A stretch of 23,041 nucleotides of DNA from the NCBI GenBank assembly GCA_963922715.1, contig CAWUJT010000025.1, positions 1 through 23,041 on the forward strand, given 5' to 3'. How positions within the stretch are numbered: position 1 is the first letter of the stretch; every line of letters begins with the position of its first letter. Below, in pieces: positions 1 through 8,309 of this stretch. The notes under the pieces are model-generated. The model had not been told where the DNA came from, ran no database searches, and worked only from the letters and a program-made list of their open reading frames with translations. A program made the translations under genes and the position numbers. The DNA comes from CAWUJT01 sp963922715 (GTDB taxonomy: Bacteria > Pseudomonadota > Alphaproteobacteria > Rhodobacterales > Rhodobacteraceae).

Positions 1-132
1 TCCAGAGATATGCACCTGAAATTGAAAGGCGATATTCGCGGCGAAACGCGTAGGGCCGAGCGCGCCTTTGGTCTGGATCCTTGCGCGCTATCGGAGGCTA
101 TCACACGCTTTGAAGACCACCTCACAGCATAA
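1..132 (+). CDS. C-terminal end of an unidentified protein (5' truncated by window)
   Basis: Frame 1 is open from the first base and ends at TAA 130-132, giving 43 residues that finish with ITRFEDHLTA. The piece is charged and probably helical, with an RRAERAFGLDP segment. I do not recognise the family. It is on the same strand as the ABC transporter operon but about 220 bases separate the two. That gap contains a palindrome and direct repeats, so the two are probably transcribed separately. No clear terminator follows the stop codon. Confidence 0.6.
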   Translation, partial: SRDMHLKLKGDIRGETRRAERAFGLDPCALSEAITRFEDHLTA

Positions 133-199
133 GTGTGTCTAAAGACAAGGGGATTGCGCCCTAGCAAAATGTTTGCAACAGAGCTTTTATCACATCGAT

Positions 200-277
200 T
201 ACCGCGCGGTATCTGAATGGCCCGCACAATTACTGCGATCAGCTGACGGTAGATAGACCAGATAAAATTGACCAGAT
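200..277. promoter_or_regulatory. Putative operator region upstream of the nucleoside ABC operon
   Basis: The gap 133-350 has no gene. It contains a perfect 12-base palindrome, TACCGCGCGGTA, at 200-211. It also contains two direct copies of GACCAGAT, at 256-263 and 270-277, which start 14 bases apart. Such elements commonly bind regulators. No confident -35/-10 pair could be placed here, so the regulatory role is inferred from position alone. Confidence 0.35.
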
Positions 278-350
278 CACCTACCTGATTGGAGAACCCA
301 GTTCGGCAAAACATCCTCGGGCCATTGCGGTTTGCGTGGTGTGCGGTCTA

Positions 351-1928
351 ATGTCAGAATTGGAAATCCGGGGCCAGACACGCGTGACACCGCTTTTAAA
401 GATCGATAGGCTAAGCAAAGGGTATCCTGGTGTCCAAGCCAATGATGCGATCTCTTTCGAAATAGCGCCTGGAGACATTCATGCCCTGCTGGGGGAGAAT
501 GGCGCAGGAAAATCCACCCTTGTGAAGATGATTTATGGCTTGATCCGCCCAGACAGCGGCACCATGCACATGCAAGGACAACCTTATCGTCCGATAGATC
601 CCAAGTCCGCGCGCGCGGCGGGTGTGGCGATGGTGTTTCAACATTTCTCGCTGTTTGAGGCGCTCACAGTGGCTGAAAATGTGGCTTTGGGAATGGAAAA
701 TCCACCTTCAAGACAGCAGTTGGAAAACCGTATCCGTGCACTGTCGCAAGCGTATAATCTGCCACTTGATCCCAGGGCGCATGTTGGTGCCCTAAGTGTG
801 GGACAAAGGCAAAGGGTAGAAATCATCCGCTGTTTGCTGCAAGATCCAAAACTATTGATCATGGATGAACCCACAAGCGTTTTGACCCCGCAAGAGGTTG
901 CGGCCCTTTTCACGACACTATGCCAGCTCAGCGCGACAGGCACAGCGATCCTATATATCTCACACAAATTGCAAGAGATCCGCACCCTTTGCCGGTCCGC
1001 CACAATTTTACGTGGCGGTAAAGTGGTGGCACAATGCGACCCGCGTAAATGCTCTGCCGCGGAATTGGCAGAGATCATGGTGGGCCAATCCTTTGCCACA
1101 CCAAAATCCAAAGGGCATTTGCCCGGCGATGCTGTGTTAGAGGTTCAAACGGCCTTTGTGCCCGCTGAAACCCTTTTTGCAACGCCCCTGCGGGATGTGA
1201 GCTTTTCGGTGCGCGCGGGAGAGATCCTTGGGATTGGCGGGGTTGCGGGAAATGGCCAGGATGCCCTTTTTTCCCTGCTATCCGGCGAACGGGCCAGTCC
1301 CTCTGGCACGGTGCATTTCAAAGGGCGCGATATCTCAAATCTAGGGCCAAAGACACGGCGGGCGCTTGGCATATTCATGGCCCCCGAGGAACGCCTGGGC
1401 CATGCCAGCGCCCCCGATATGAGCCTACAGGAAAACACGCTGATCACGCTTTTGGGCCGGAAAGGCACAACAAAAAACGGGGCTGTGTTTTGGGCGTCTG
1501 TGCGGCAGTACACGGAAGATGTGATCAAGGCGTTTGATGTGCGCACCCCTGGGCCCTTTGTCTCTGCGCGGGCGCTGTCCGGGGGCAACCTGCAAAAATT
1601 CGTTATGGGGCGGGAGATTTTACAATCGCCGGAACTTTTGGTCGTCAATCAACCGACATGGGGGGTTGATGCCGCCGCCGCGGCGACCATTCGGCAAGCG
1701 CTTCTCGATTTAGCGGCAAACGGGGCGGCGGTGGTCGTGATCAGCCAGGACTTAGAAGAATTGCTGGAGATCTCGGATCGGTTTGCTGCGCTGAACGGTG
1801 GTGCACTGTCAGCGCCACAGCCCCCAGGCGATCTGTCGATGGAGCAGGTTGGATTGATGCTGGGTGGCTTGCATGATGCTGTCGCGCCGGATGTCATAGA
1901 CCAAGACCCACAGGCCCCTGCGACATGA
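351..1928 (+). CDS. ABC transporter ATP-binding protein, BMP-type nucleoside/simple sugar importer (two ABC domains)
   Basis: This is the cytoplasmic ATPase that powers a BMP-family nucleoside importer (NupA/YufO-like). It has two ABC domains in one chain of 525 residues. The first is canonical: Walker A GENGAGKST at 48-56, Q-loop FQHFS near 96-100, signature LSVGQ at 148-152, Walker B LLIMDEP at 168-174 and switch His in ISHK near 203. The second (about 263-500) keeps the signature LSGGNLQK near 409-416 but has a degenerate Walker A (GVAGNGQ) and Walker B (VVNQPTWGVD), as is usual in this family. The start is uncertain. GTG 336 and GTG 339 also open the frame, and GTG 384 would give MTPLLKIDRL, which matches the usual family N-terminus. 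No start has a strong ribosome-binding site. The stop overlaps the next gene by 4 bases (ATGA), implying translational coupling. Confidence 0.95.
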   Translation: MSELEIRGQTRVTPLLKIDRLSKGYPGVQANDAISFEIAPGDIHALLGENGAGKSTLVKMIYGLIRPDSGTMHMQGQPYRPIDPKSARAAGVAMVFQHFSLFEALTVAENVALGMENPPSRQQLENRIRALSQAYNLPLDPRAHVGALSVGQRQRVEIIRCLLQDPKLLIMDEPTSVLTPQEVAALFTTLCQLSATGTAILYISHKLQEIRTLCRSATILRGGKVVAQCDPRKCSAAELAEIMVGQSFATPKSKGHLPGDAVLEVQTAFVPAETLFATPLRDVSFSVRAGEILGIGGVAGNGQDALFSLLSGERASPSGTVHFKGRDISNLGPKTRRALGIFMAPEERLGHASAPDMSLQENTLITLLGRKGTTKNGAVFWASVRQYTEDVIKAFDVRTPGPFVSARALSGGNLQKFVMGREILQSPELLVVNQPTWGVDAAAAATIRQALLDLAANGAAVVVISQDLEELLEISDRFAALNGGALSAPQPPGDLSMEQVGLMLGGLHDAVAPDVIDQDPQAPAT

Positions 1929-3004
1929 TCCGTCTGGAACGTCGTGTCGCGCCATCACGGTTTTGGCAAAGGCTCAGCCCCTTTCTGGCCATTGCGCTCA
2001 CCGTATGGGTCGGGGCGATTATGTTTGCTCTTTTGGGCAAAGACCCAGGGGAAGCTCTCCGCACGATCTTTTGGAGCCCTCTGTTCGATCCACAATTCGC
2101 AAGCTACGCGCGGCCACAGGTGTTGGTCAAAGCAGGTCCCTTGATTTTGATCGCGATTGGCTTGTCGATTGGATTTCGCGCTGGGATCTGGAACATAGGG
2201 GCAGAAGGACAATACATCATGGGCGCAGTTATCGGGGCGGCCCTTGGGCTTGCCTTTTACCCGTCAGAGAGTGTGTTTATTTTTCCACTGATGGTTTTTG
2301 GCGGCGCACTGGGCGGACTTTTATGGGCGATGATCCCAGGACTTTTGAAAGTCCGGTTTGGCACCAATGAAATCTTTGTTTCGCTGATGCTTGTCTATGT
2401 GGCTGAAAACATCTTGGCCTCTGCCGCCACGCGGTGGTTGCGCAATCCAGAAGGCGGTGGCTTTCCAGGGTCGCGTAATTTGAACCAATGGGCAACCTCT
2501 ACCAACTCTGAGTTGATTGCAGGCACAGGCGCGCATTGGGGGGTTTTGGTGGCTCTGTTGGCTGTGATTTGTGCTTATGCGCTGTTTGCGCGTCACAGTC
2601 TTGGCTTTCATATCCGTTTGCTGGGGCAAGCGCCAAAAGCGGCACGCTTTGCCGGTGTTGTGCCCGCGCGCTTGGGGCTTGTTTGCTTTGGGATTTCCGG
2701 AACTTTGGCGGGTCTTGCGGGGATCTTTGAAGTGACCGGACCGCAAGGGCAGATCAGCATAGATTTCAATGTTGGCTATGGGTTTACCGCGATCATCGTA
2801 GCGTTCTTAGGGCGTTTGCATCCGCTTGGGGTTGTTCTGGCAGGGCTGTTGATGGCGTTGACCTATATCGGCGGGGAGCTCGCGCAATTCATGCTCGGCC
2901 TACCCGCCGCAGCCATTCAGGCCTTCCAAGGGATGCTGTTGTTTTTCCTGCTAAGTCTGGATGTCTTCACGCATTACAGACTTCGCTTTGGCAAGAGGGG
3001 ATAA
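1925..3004 (+). CDS. ABC transporter permease, BMP-type nucleoside importer (first permease)
   Basis: This inner-membrane permease of 359 residues belongs to the BPD_transp_2 family (NupB/YufP-like). It is hydrophobic throughout, with about eight to ten membrane segments. The family motif NIGAEGQYIMGA lies near residues 90-101, in the loop thought to contact the ATPase. A charged N-terminus (MIRLERRVAPSRFW) precedes the first membrane span. The ATG overlaps the ATPase stop codon by 4 bases. Together with the second permease (3280-4212) it should form the heteromeric channel. The substrate is probably a nucleoside or purine by family and by nearby mtnP and apt, but the sequence does not prove it. 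Confidence 0.93.
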   Translation: MIRLERRVAPSRFWQRLSPFLAIALTVWVGAIMFALLGKDPGEALRTIFWSPLFDPQFASYARPQVLVKAGPLILIAIGLSIGFRAGIWNIGAEGQYIMGAVIGAALGLAFYPSESVFIFPLMVFGGALGGLLWAMIPGLLKVRFGTNEIFVSLMLVYVAENILASAATRWLRNPEGGGFPGSRNLNQWATSTNSELIAGTGAHWGVLVALLAVICAYALFARHSLGFHIRLLGQAPKAARFAGVVPARLGLVCFGISGTLAGLAGIFEVTGPQGQISIDFNVGYGFTAIIVAFLGRLHPLGVVLAGLLMALTYIGGELAQFMLGLPAAAIQAFQGMLLFFLLSLDVFTHYRLRFGKRG

Positions 3005-3007
3005 TAC

Positions 3008-3289
3008 GTGCAACACAACTGGAAGCCACTCATGATGGGTATGGGGATGGGCACATTCATGGGATGGATGGCCAGTGAAGGGGCCATGAAAAACGTCGGT
3101 ATTGGTTTTGTTGCAGCGCATATCTTAGTGATCTTTGTGCTGATTGGTTTCAGTCTTCTATTCCCGACAGTACGTCGCTGGACCAAGCGGCATTTTACTT
3201 TGGCGCATATAGCAACAATGGTCTTAGGGATGGTTTTGGGTGGTGCGATAGGACATATGTTGAATTTAGGGGCTCTGTTATGGACGTGA
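3008..3289 (+). CDS. Small Met-rich inner-membrane protein between the two permease genes, function unknown
   Basis: This 93-residue protein is not a family I recognise. A GTG start at 3008 is supported by a good ribosome-binding site, AGGGG at 2996-3000, with a 7-base spacer. ATG codons further in (from 3032) are alternatives. The N-terminus is rich in Met and Gly: eight Met in the first 27 residues, with MMGMGMG at 9-15 and a GxxxG pattern. Two membrane segments are likely at about 30-52 and 66-92, joined by the basic loop RRWTKRH. It starts 3 bases after the first permease stop and overlaps the second permease start by 10 bases, so it is embedded in the operon. It may be an accessory or assembly subunit of the importer; this is inference from position only. 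Confidence 0.75.
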   Translation: MQHNWKPLMMGMGMGTFMGWMASEGAMKNVGIGFVAAHILVIFVLIGFSLLFPTVRRWTKRHFTLAHIATMVLGMVLGGAIGHMLNLGALLWT

Positions 3290-4212
3290 GTGCTATAAAC
3301 TGGGTGCTTCTGGTCGCGTCGCTGATGGTGGCCGCTACGCCCATTCTGTTGGCTGCGATCGGAGAGCTCGTGGTGGAGAGGGCAGGGGTGCTCAACCTCG
3401 GTGTGGAGGGCATGATGATCCTCGGCGCCGTGTGTGGGTTTATTACGGCGGTGGAGACGGGCTCCTCTGCATTTGGATTTGTGTTGGCGGCTGTAAGTGG
3501 GGCTGCACTCTCTATTGTGTTTGGTGTTTTGGTGCTTTTTCTGCTCTCGAACCAAGTCGCCACTGGCTTGGCGCTGACACTCTTTGGATTGGGCTTTGCG
3601 GCACTTTTAGGTCAAAGCTACGTGGGGATCAAAGCACCAACGCTGCAAAAACTCGACCTTGGTCTTCTGGGCGATCTGCCAATTATCGGTCCGATTTTGT
3701 TTGCCCATGACCTGATGGTTTACATCGCTCTTTTGCTGACTGCCGCGGTCTGGGGGGGTTTATACCGCACACGGTGGGGATTAATCTTGCGCGCGGTGGG
3801 GGAAAGCCATGATGCGGCCCATGCGCTTGGCTATCCTGTGATCTGGGTCCGTCTAGTAGCGATTGCGTTCGGCGGTGCATGCGCGGGCCTTGGGGGGGCA
3901 TACCTCAGCTTGGTGCGCGTGCCCTCCTGGACAGAAGGCATGACAGCAGGCGCAGGCTGGATTGCGCTGGCGATTGTGGTATTTGCAAGCTGGAGGCCGT
4001 GGCGCGCCATTTTGGGTGCCTATTTATTCGGCGGAATAACGGTATTACAGCTCAATTTACAGGCAGCGGGTTCCGCAATCCCTGTCGAGCTCTTGTCGAT
4101 GTCGCCATATATCGTCACAATACTTGTGCTTGTGGTGATCTCTGCGGATCGCAAACGCCAAAGCCATGCTGCACCCGCCGATCTTGGCAAACCGTTCCAT
4201 GCCCCGTTTTGA
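3280..4212 (+). CDS. ABC transporter permease, BMP-type nucleoside importer (second permease)
   Basis: This 310-residue inner-membrane permease of the BPD_transp_2 family (NupC/YufQ-like) partners the permease at 1925-3004. The motif LNLGVEGMMILGA at 38-50 matches the conserved cytoplasmic loop of the family. The rest alternates long hydrophobic spans with short loops and ends in a soluble basic tail (DRKRQSHAAP). The ATG lies inside the end of the small membrane protein gene (10-base overlap), so translation is probably coupled to it. The gene for the binding protein follows after 27 bases. Confidence 0.93.
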   Translation: MDVSAINWVLLVASLMVAATPILLAAIGELVVERAGVLNLGVEGMMILGAVCGFITAVETGSSAFGFVLAAVSGAALSIVFGVLVLFLLSNQVATGLALTLFGLGFAALLGQSYVGIKAPTLQKLDLGLLGDLPIIGPILFAHDLMVYIALLLTAAVWGGLYRTRWGLILRAVGESHDAAHALGYPVIWVRLVAIAFGGACAGLGGAYLSLVRVPSWTEGMTAGAGWIALAIVVFASWRPWRAILGAYLFGGITVLQLNLQAAGSAIPVELLSMSPYIVTILVLVVISADRKRQSHAAPADLGKPFHAPF

Positions 4213-4239
4213 CGTGGCCAATACCTCTGGGAGATGTCT

Positions 4240-5328
4240 ATGAACGCCTTGAAATTCTTTACCTCTGTTCTCGTGGCAACCGGTCTTACATCCACTGTGA
4301 TGGCCCAAGAGCCCACGAAAGTCGGCTTTGTCTATGTTGGCCCAATTGGGGACGGCGGCTGGACGTATCAACATGATCAAGGCCGCCTTGCGGTCGAAGC
4401 CGCCTATGGCGACAAGGTTGAAACGATATACCAAGAAAGCGTGCCGGAAGGGGCCGATGCCGCCCGTGTGATGACGCAAATGGCGCTGTCGGGGGCGGAT
4501 ATTATCTTCACAACGTCCTTTGGTTATATGGATGCCACCAACGAAGTGGCGGGCCGGTTCCCGGACGTGAAGTTTGAACATGCCACAGGCTACAAGCGTG
4601 AGCATCCGAATGTGGCCACTTATGATGCGCGGTTTTATGAGGGGCGTGCAGTGATTGGCACAATCGCGGGCCATATGACCGAGACAAACAAGATTGGTTA
4701 TATTGCCTCCTTCCCCATCCCCGAGGTGATTCAGGGGATCAACTCTGCCTATATGCATGCGGCTAAAGTGAACCCCGATGTGGAGATGGTAGTGATTTGG
4801 GTCTACACCTGGTTTGACCCCGCCAAAGAGGCCGATGCGGCCAAAGCCATGATCGATCAAGGTGTTGATGTGATCATGCAGCACACAGACTCAACCGCGC
4901 CGCAAGCCGCCGCGCAAGAGGCCAACAACAACGGCGGGCGCGTGTTCACCTTTGGCCAGGCTTCTGACATGTCGGCCTTCGCACCAACGCCGCGCATTGC
5001 TTCTATCATCGATGACTGGGCGCCCTATTACGTCAAGCGTGTCGGCGCTGTGATGGACGGCACTTGGGAAAGCGGCCATTCCTGGGGCGGCATGCCGGAA
5101 GGAGAGGTTGTGATCGGAGAGATCACGGATGCCGTTCCCGCGGATGTGAAAGCAGAGGCCGAAGCGATGATTGCCGCGATTACAGCGGGTGATTATCATC
5201 CGTTCACCGGCCCAATTTTGAAGCAAGACGGCTCTGTCTTTTTGGCAGACGGGGAAGTGGCCACGGATCAGCAACTCGTCACCATGGATTTTTATGTCCA
5301 AGGCATCACAGGCGAAATTCCGAACTGA
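4240..5328 (+). CDS. BMP-family periplasmic nucleoside-binding protein
   Basis: This is the extracytoplasmic substrate-binding protein of the importer (BmpA/Med family, PF02608-like). It has a cleavable signal peptide: MNALKFFTSV, a hydrophobic core, then TVMA before QEP, so cleavage after residue 22 is likely. No lipobox Cys is present, so it should be a soluble periplasmic protein rather than a lipoprotein. The mature N-terminus carries the family hallmark VGPIGDGGWTYQHDQG near 33-48. Length, about 362 residues, is normal. I chose ATG 4240 over ATG 4234 because GGGAG (4229-4233) sits 6 bases before 4240 and directly abuts 4234. It is the last gene of the operon and is followed by a strong terminator. 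Confidence 0.93.
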   Translation: MNALKFFTSVLVATGLTSTVMAQEPTKVGFVYVGPIGDGGWTYQHDQGRLAVEAAYGDKVETIYQESVPEGADAARVMTQMALSGADIIFTTSFGYMDATNEVAGRFPDVKFEHATGYKREHPNVATYDARFYEGRAVIGTIAGHMTETNKIGYIASFPIPEVIQGINSAYMHAAKVNPDVEMVVIWVYTWFDPAKEADAAKAMIDQGVDVIMQHTDSTAPQAAAQEANNNGGRVFTFGQASDMSAFAPTPRIASIIDDWAPYYVKRVGAVMDGTWESGHSWGGMPEGEVVIGEITDAVPADVKAEAEAMIAAITAGDYHPFTGPILKQDGSVFLADGEVATDQQLVTMDFYVQGITGEIPN

Positions 5329-5342
5329 GCCATTTCGCTTTC

Positions 5343-5371
5343 AAACGCCCACAATGTTGTGTGGGCGTTTT
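5343..5371 (+). terminator. Rho-independent terminator of the nucleoside ABC operon
   Basis: A perfect 11-bp stem, AAACGCCCACA at 5343-5353 and TGTGGGCGTTT at 5360-5370, has a 6-base loop and ends in a short T run. It begins 14 bases after the binding-protein stop codon. The A-rich 5' side would also give a T run on the opposite strand. Confidence 0.9.
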
Positions 5372-5462
5372 AACCAAACCTTATTTTATTGTTTTGGAAT
5401 TCAACACAACCGCACAATTCTTCATTTGATTTTTTTGGAAAAGAGCGACAACACTACATTGG

Positions 5463-6530
5463 ATGGGGTGTGATTTTCTGATTATTGGTGGCGGGATCGC
5501 GGGCACAAGTGCGGGGGCTGAGCTTGCCAATCATGGCCATGTGGTGCTTTGGGAGGCGGAGTCGCATTTAGGCTATCACGCCTCAGGGCGTTCAGCGGCG
5601 CTATTTGAACAGAATTATGGTTTGCCCGAAACGGTCGCATTAAACATTGCCAGCTTTGAAGCCCATAAAAGGGACGGAGTCCTCAGTCCAAGGGGGCTCA
5701 TGCTTGTTTCCCAGCAACAGACTCATGACCAATTCAAAAAAGACGTGCAGGTGATGCTCTTAGCGGAAATCACAGACGCAGAAGCCCACGCGATGGTGCC
5801 GGTTCTAAAAGATGATGCTGATTTGCGTTTTGGATATCATGCGGAAGCCTGGGATCTCGACACAGAGCGTATGCTTCAACATCGTGTCAAACGCATCAAG
5901 ACCAAAGGCGGATCCGTTCAGACAGGTCAGAAAGTCAGTACAATAATGCGTGAGCAAAATGGCTGGCGCGTCTCAGCCGGTCACCAAGACATCTTTGCGC
6001 GCTATATCGTGAATGCAGCAGGGGCTTGGGCCGATGAGATGGCAAAGCTTGCAGGCATCTCACCAATTGGTCTGTCCCCCCTGCGCCGATCCATGGCCCG
6101 GGTGCCCGCCCCCATGGGTGTGAACTGTTGGCCCATGATCATTGGTGCGGGTGAGACATGGTATGCAAAGCCTGACGCTGGGGCGCTTTTAATCTCACCA
6201 GCGGATGAAGTGCCATCGATGCCAATGGATGCCTGGGCGGAAGACGAAGCTCTGGCAACAGGTATCGCAAGGTATCAAGAGGTTGCGGATCACCAAATCA
6301 AACAGCTTTTGGCGAATTGGGCGGGGTTGCGCACCTTTGCCCCGGACAGGCGCTTGGTTTTAGGACCCGACCCAGAAGAGCCTAGCTTTATTTGGTGTGC
6401 CGGCCAGGGCGGATATGGATTTCAAACAGCGCCCGCGGCGGCAAAACTCTTGGTTGATCTTGTCTTAAACAAATCCTCAGACTTTGATGCACAGACAGTT
6501 GCAGCACTTCAACCCGATAGGTTCACATGA
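5463..6530 (+). CDS. FAD-dependent amino-acid dehydrogenase of the DauA/DadA type
   Basis: This DAO-family flavoprotein of 355 residues probably oxidises a D-amino acid or another secondary or primary amine. The N-terminal Rossmann motif DFLIIGGGIAGTSAG (about 4-18) binds FAD. The motif GYHASGRSAALF (about 37-48), a central VNAAGAWADEMA segment, a WPMIIGAGETWYAKPDAG segment and the C-terminal WCAGQGGYGFQTAPA all resemble the D-arginine dehydrogenase (DauA) pattern. Substrate specificity cannot be read from the sequence. ATG 5463 has only a weak ribosome-binding site, and the preceding 90 bases are A/T-rich. The stop overlaps the next gene's ATG by 4 bases, tying it to the DUF938 methyltransferase. 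Confidence 0.85.
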   Translation: MGCDFLIIGGGIAGTSAGAELANHGHVVLWEAESHLGYHASGRSAALFEQNYGLPETVALNIASFEAHKRDGVLSPRGLMLVSQQQTHDQFKKDVQVMLLAEITDAEAHAMVPVLKDDADLRFGYHAEAWDLDTERMLQHRVKRIKTKGGSVQTGQKVSTIMREQNGWRVSAGHQDIFARYIVNAAGAWADEMAKLAGISPIGLSPLRRSMARVPAPMGVNCWPMIIGAGETWYAKPDAGALLISPADEVPSMPMDAWAEDEALATGIARYQEVADHQIKQLLANWAGLRTFAPDRRLVLGPDPEEPSFIWCAGQGGYGFQTAPAAAKLLVDLVLNKSSDFDAQTVAALQPDRFT

Positions 6531-7180
6531 CTCTTCAACCCAAACTCAAAATGCCGCTCTACCATCTTGCAGAAGATGAACGCCAATATAGCCCCTCTGC
6601 TGCGCGAAACCTTGTCCCTATTCAAAGGGCCCTATCGCCAGAGTTACCCAAAGAGGGGCGCGTTCTTGAGCTTGCCTCTGGCACCGGAGAACACATCATG
6701 GCTCATGCTCAGACCTTTCCTCATCTGACTTGGGTGCCCAGCGATCTGGATTCCAAACGCCTTAATTCTATCAATGCTTGGTGCACACAAGCCACTGTCG
6801 ATAATTTGGAAAAAGCAAGATTTCTAAATGCCTGCCAACCTGGTTGGGCAAAACATCATGGAACGTGGGACGTGATCCTGCTGGTCAATTTGTTGCACCT
6901 GATCACAGACGCCGAGATGTCTGTTTTGCTTGATGAGGTTACCCAAGCCTTAGGCCCACAGGGTATATTCGCCGTTTATGGTCCATTCTTGCGTTCTGGA
7001 CAGTTCGTATCGGAGGCTGATGCGGCGTTTCATAAAGCGCTGCAGAGTGACAGCCGTGATATTGGCTACAAAGACATAAATGTTCTCGTTTCCGTCCTTC
7101 AAGCTTTGGGATTCGGCGTCAGAACGCAAACAATGCCAGCAAACAACATTATGATTTTTGCGCGATTGCATGGCCTATAG
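6527..7180 (+). CDS. DUF938 family SAM-dependent methyltransferase-like protein
   Basis: This 217-residue protein matches the DUF938 (PF06080, METTL26-like) family. The pattern RQYSPSAARNLVPI (19-32) is followed by the SAM-binding motif VLELASGTGEHI (46-57), an acidic motif VPSDLD, the VNLLHLI segment and the VYGPF segment, all typical of the family. The biochemical substrate of this family is not established. Its ATG overlaps the stop of the flavoenzyme gene, so the two are co-translated. No terminator is evident after the stop codon. Confidence 0.88.
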   Translation: MTLQPKLKMPLYHLAEDERQYSPSAARNLVPIQRALSPELPKEGRVLELASGTGEHIMAHAQTFPHLTWVPSDLDSKRLNSINAWCTQATVDNLEKARFLNACQPGWAKHHGTWDVILLVNLLHLITDAEMSVLLDEVTQALGPQGIFAVYGPFLRSGQFVSEADAAFHKALQSDSRDIGYKDINVLVSVLQALGFGVRTQTMPANNIMIFARLHGL

Positions 7181-7261
7181 AGGATTAATAGCAAAATTAT
7201 CGATCCATGAATTTGAACCGCATAACCTGGAGGAATAATTAGGCCCGCTTTTCTTCAGGCA

Positions 7262-7290
7262 TTGCGCTAGCCTCTGTTCATTCCTAGCCT
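7262..7290 (+). promoter_or_regulatory. Candidate sigma70 promoter for mtnP
   Basis: TTGCGC at 7262-7267 and TAGCCT at 7285-7290 are 17 bases apart. Predicted transcription starts near 7297 and would give a leader of about 26 bases containing the mtnP ribosome-binding site. Confidence 0.4.
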
Positions 7291-7322
7291 ATCCCCACGT
7301 GATCCTCGGAAAGGTTTATGTT

Positions 7323-8189
7323 ATGAAACGGAAAATTGGTATCATCGGTGGATCAGGCCTGTATGAAATCGACGGGCTGAGGGATGCAAAGTGGCGCACA
7401 CTCCACAGCCCCTGGGGTGCGCCATCAGATGCGGTGCTGATCGGGGTTATCGATGATGTCGAGATGGTGTTTTTGCCGCGCCACGGTCGGGGGCATGTGC
7501 ATTCCCCCACAGATGTGCCGTATCGCGCCAACATCGACGTCTTAAAGCGCCTGGGCGTGACAGATATTATCTCTGTCTCTGCCTGTGGATCGTTCCGCGA
7601 AGAGATGAAACCGGGGGATTTTGTCGTTATCGATCAGTTCATTGACCGCACGTTTGCCCGTGAAAAGAGCTTTTTCGGGACAGGTTGTGTGGCCCACGTG
7701 TCGCTGGCCCATCCCACATGTGAGCGATTGCGCGCTGCCTGCCTCGCAGCAGGGCAAGCCGAAGGTGTCTATATCCATGACGGGGGCACTTACCTTGTTA
7801 TGGAGGGTCCACAGTTTTCAACGCTGGCCGAGTCCCAGCTTTACCGGGAAGTCTGGGATTGTGATGTCATTGGGATGACAAATATGCCTGAAGCCAAGCT
7901 CGCCCGGGAAGCCGAGATATGTTATGCCTCTGTTGCGATGATCACCGATTATGACAGCTGGCATCCCGATCACGGCGAAGTGGCTATTGAGAGTATCCTA
8001 GAGACATTGAAGGCCAACGCCGATCATGCGCGTGGCTTGGTGGCGCGCTTGCCTGCGCTGTTGGGAGTGCATGCGCCCTGCCCCTATGGATGTGATCGCG
8101 CGTTAAACAATGCAATCATGACAGCCCCCGACAAACGCGATCCGGCCCTTTTAGAAAAACTCGATGCAGTCGCAGGACGGGTTTTATGA
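7323..8189 (+). CDS. mtnP: S-methyl-5'-thioadenosine phosphorylase
   Basis: MTA phosphorylase splits methylthioadenosine with phosphate into adenine and 5-methylthioribose 1-phosphate. The protein has 288 residues, normal for the family. Visible motifs are GGSGLY (9-14), the phosphate-binding LPRHGRGH (51-58), VSACGS (85-90), EGPQFST (161-167), GMTNMPEA (184-191) and TDYDSW (208-213). The Asp pair in the last motif is typical of 6-aminopurine-specific members. I chose ATG 7323 over the in-frame GTG 7299 because GGAAAGG (7308-7314) lies 8 bases upstream and MKRKIGIIGG is the usual N-terminus. apt follows and uses the adenine released. Confidence 0.95.
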   Translation: MKRKIGIIGGSGLYEIDGLRDAKWRTLHSPWGAPSDAVLIGVIDDVEMVFLPRHGRGHVHSPTDVPYRANIDVLKRLGVTDIISVSACGSFREEMKPGDFVVIDQFIDRTFAREKSFFGTGCVAHVSLAHPTCERLRAACLAAGQAEGVYIHDGGTYLVMEGPQFSTLAESQLYREVWDCDVIGMTNMPEAKLAREAEICYASVAMITDYDSWHPDHGEVAIESILETLKANADHARGLVARLPALLGVHAPCPYGCDRALNNAIMTAPDKRDPALLEKLDAVAGRVL

Positions 8190-8309
8190 GCATGCTTGCC
8201 GTGCCATTGGATATGTCTTTACAATTTGCATATCGCCTTTGTCATATCCTAGAGTAACAAGCCACTGTTTCCGGGTTTTACATGCATACAAGGAAGGTGA
8301 GATGCGACA

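Noticed and set aside
133..350. Possible purine riboswitch upstream of the nucleoside importer
   Set aside because: I see no three-way-junction pattern or conserved core loops, and such riboswitches are rare in Alphaproteobacteria.
2974..3555. Minus-strand open frame opposite the small membrane protein and second permease
   Set aside because: It is antisense to three plus-strand genes with well-placed starts and has low-complexity, His/Thr/Pro-rich translation.
4057..4884. Long minus-strand open frame (275 codons) opposite the binding-protein gene
   Set aside because: It is antisense to a clear family gene, His/Gly-rich and of unnatural composition, with no recognisable motif; a shadow frame.
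7181..7261. TTAA-N7-ATTA near 7185 resembling a CtrA site, and an 11-codon frame at 7207-7242 followed by a GGAGG-like stretch
   Set aside because: The CtrA half-sites do not match fully. The tiny frame has no ribosome-binding site and no distinctive codons, and the GGAGG has no start codon after it.
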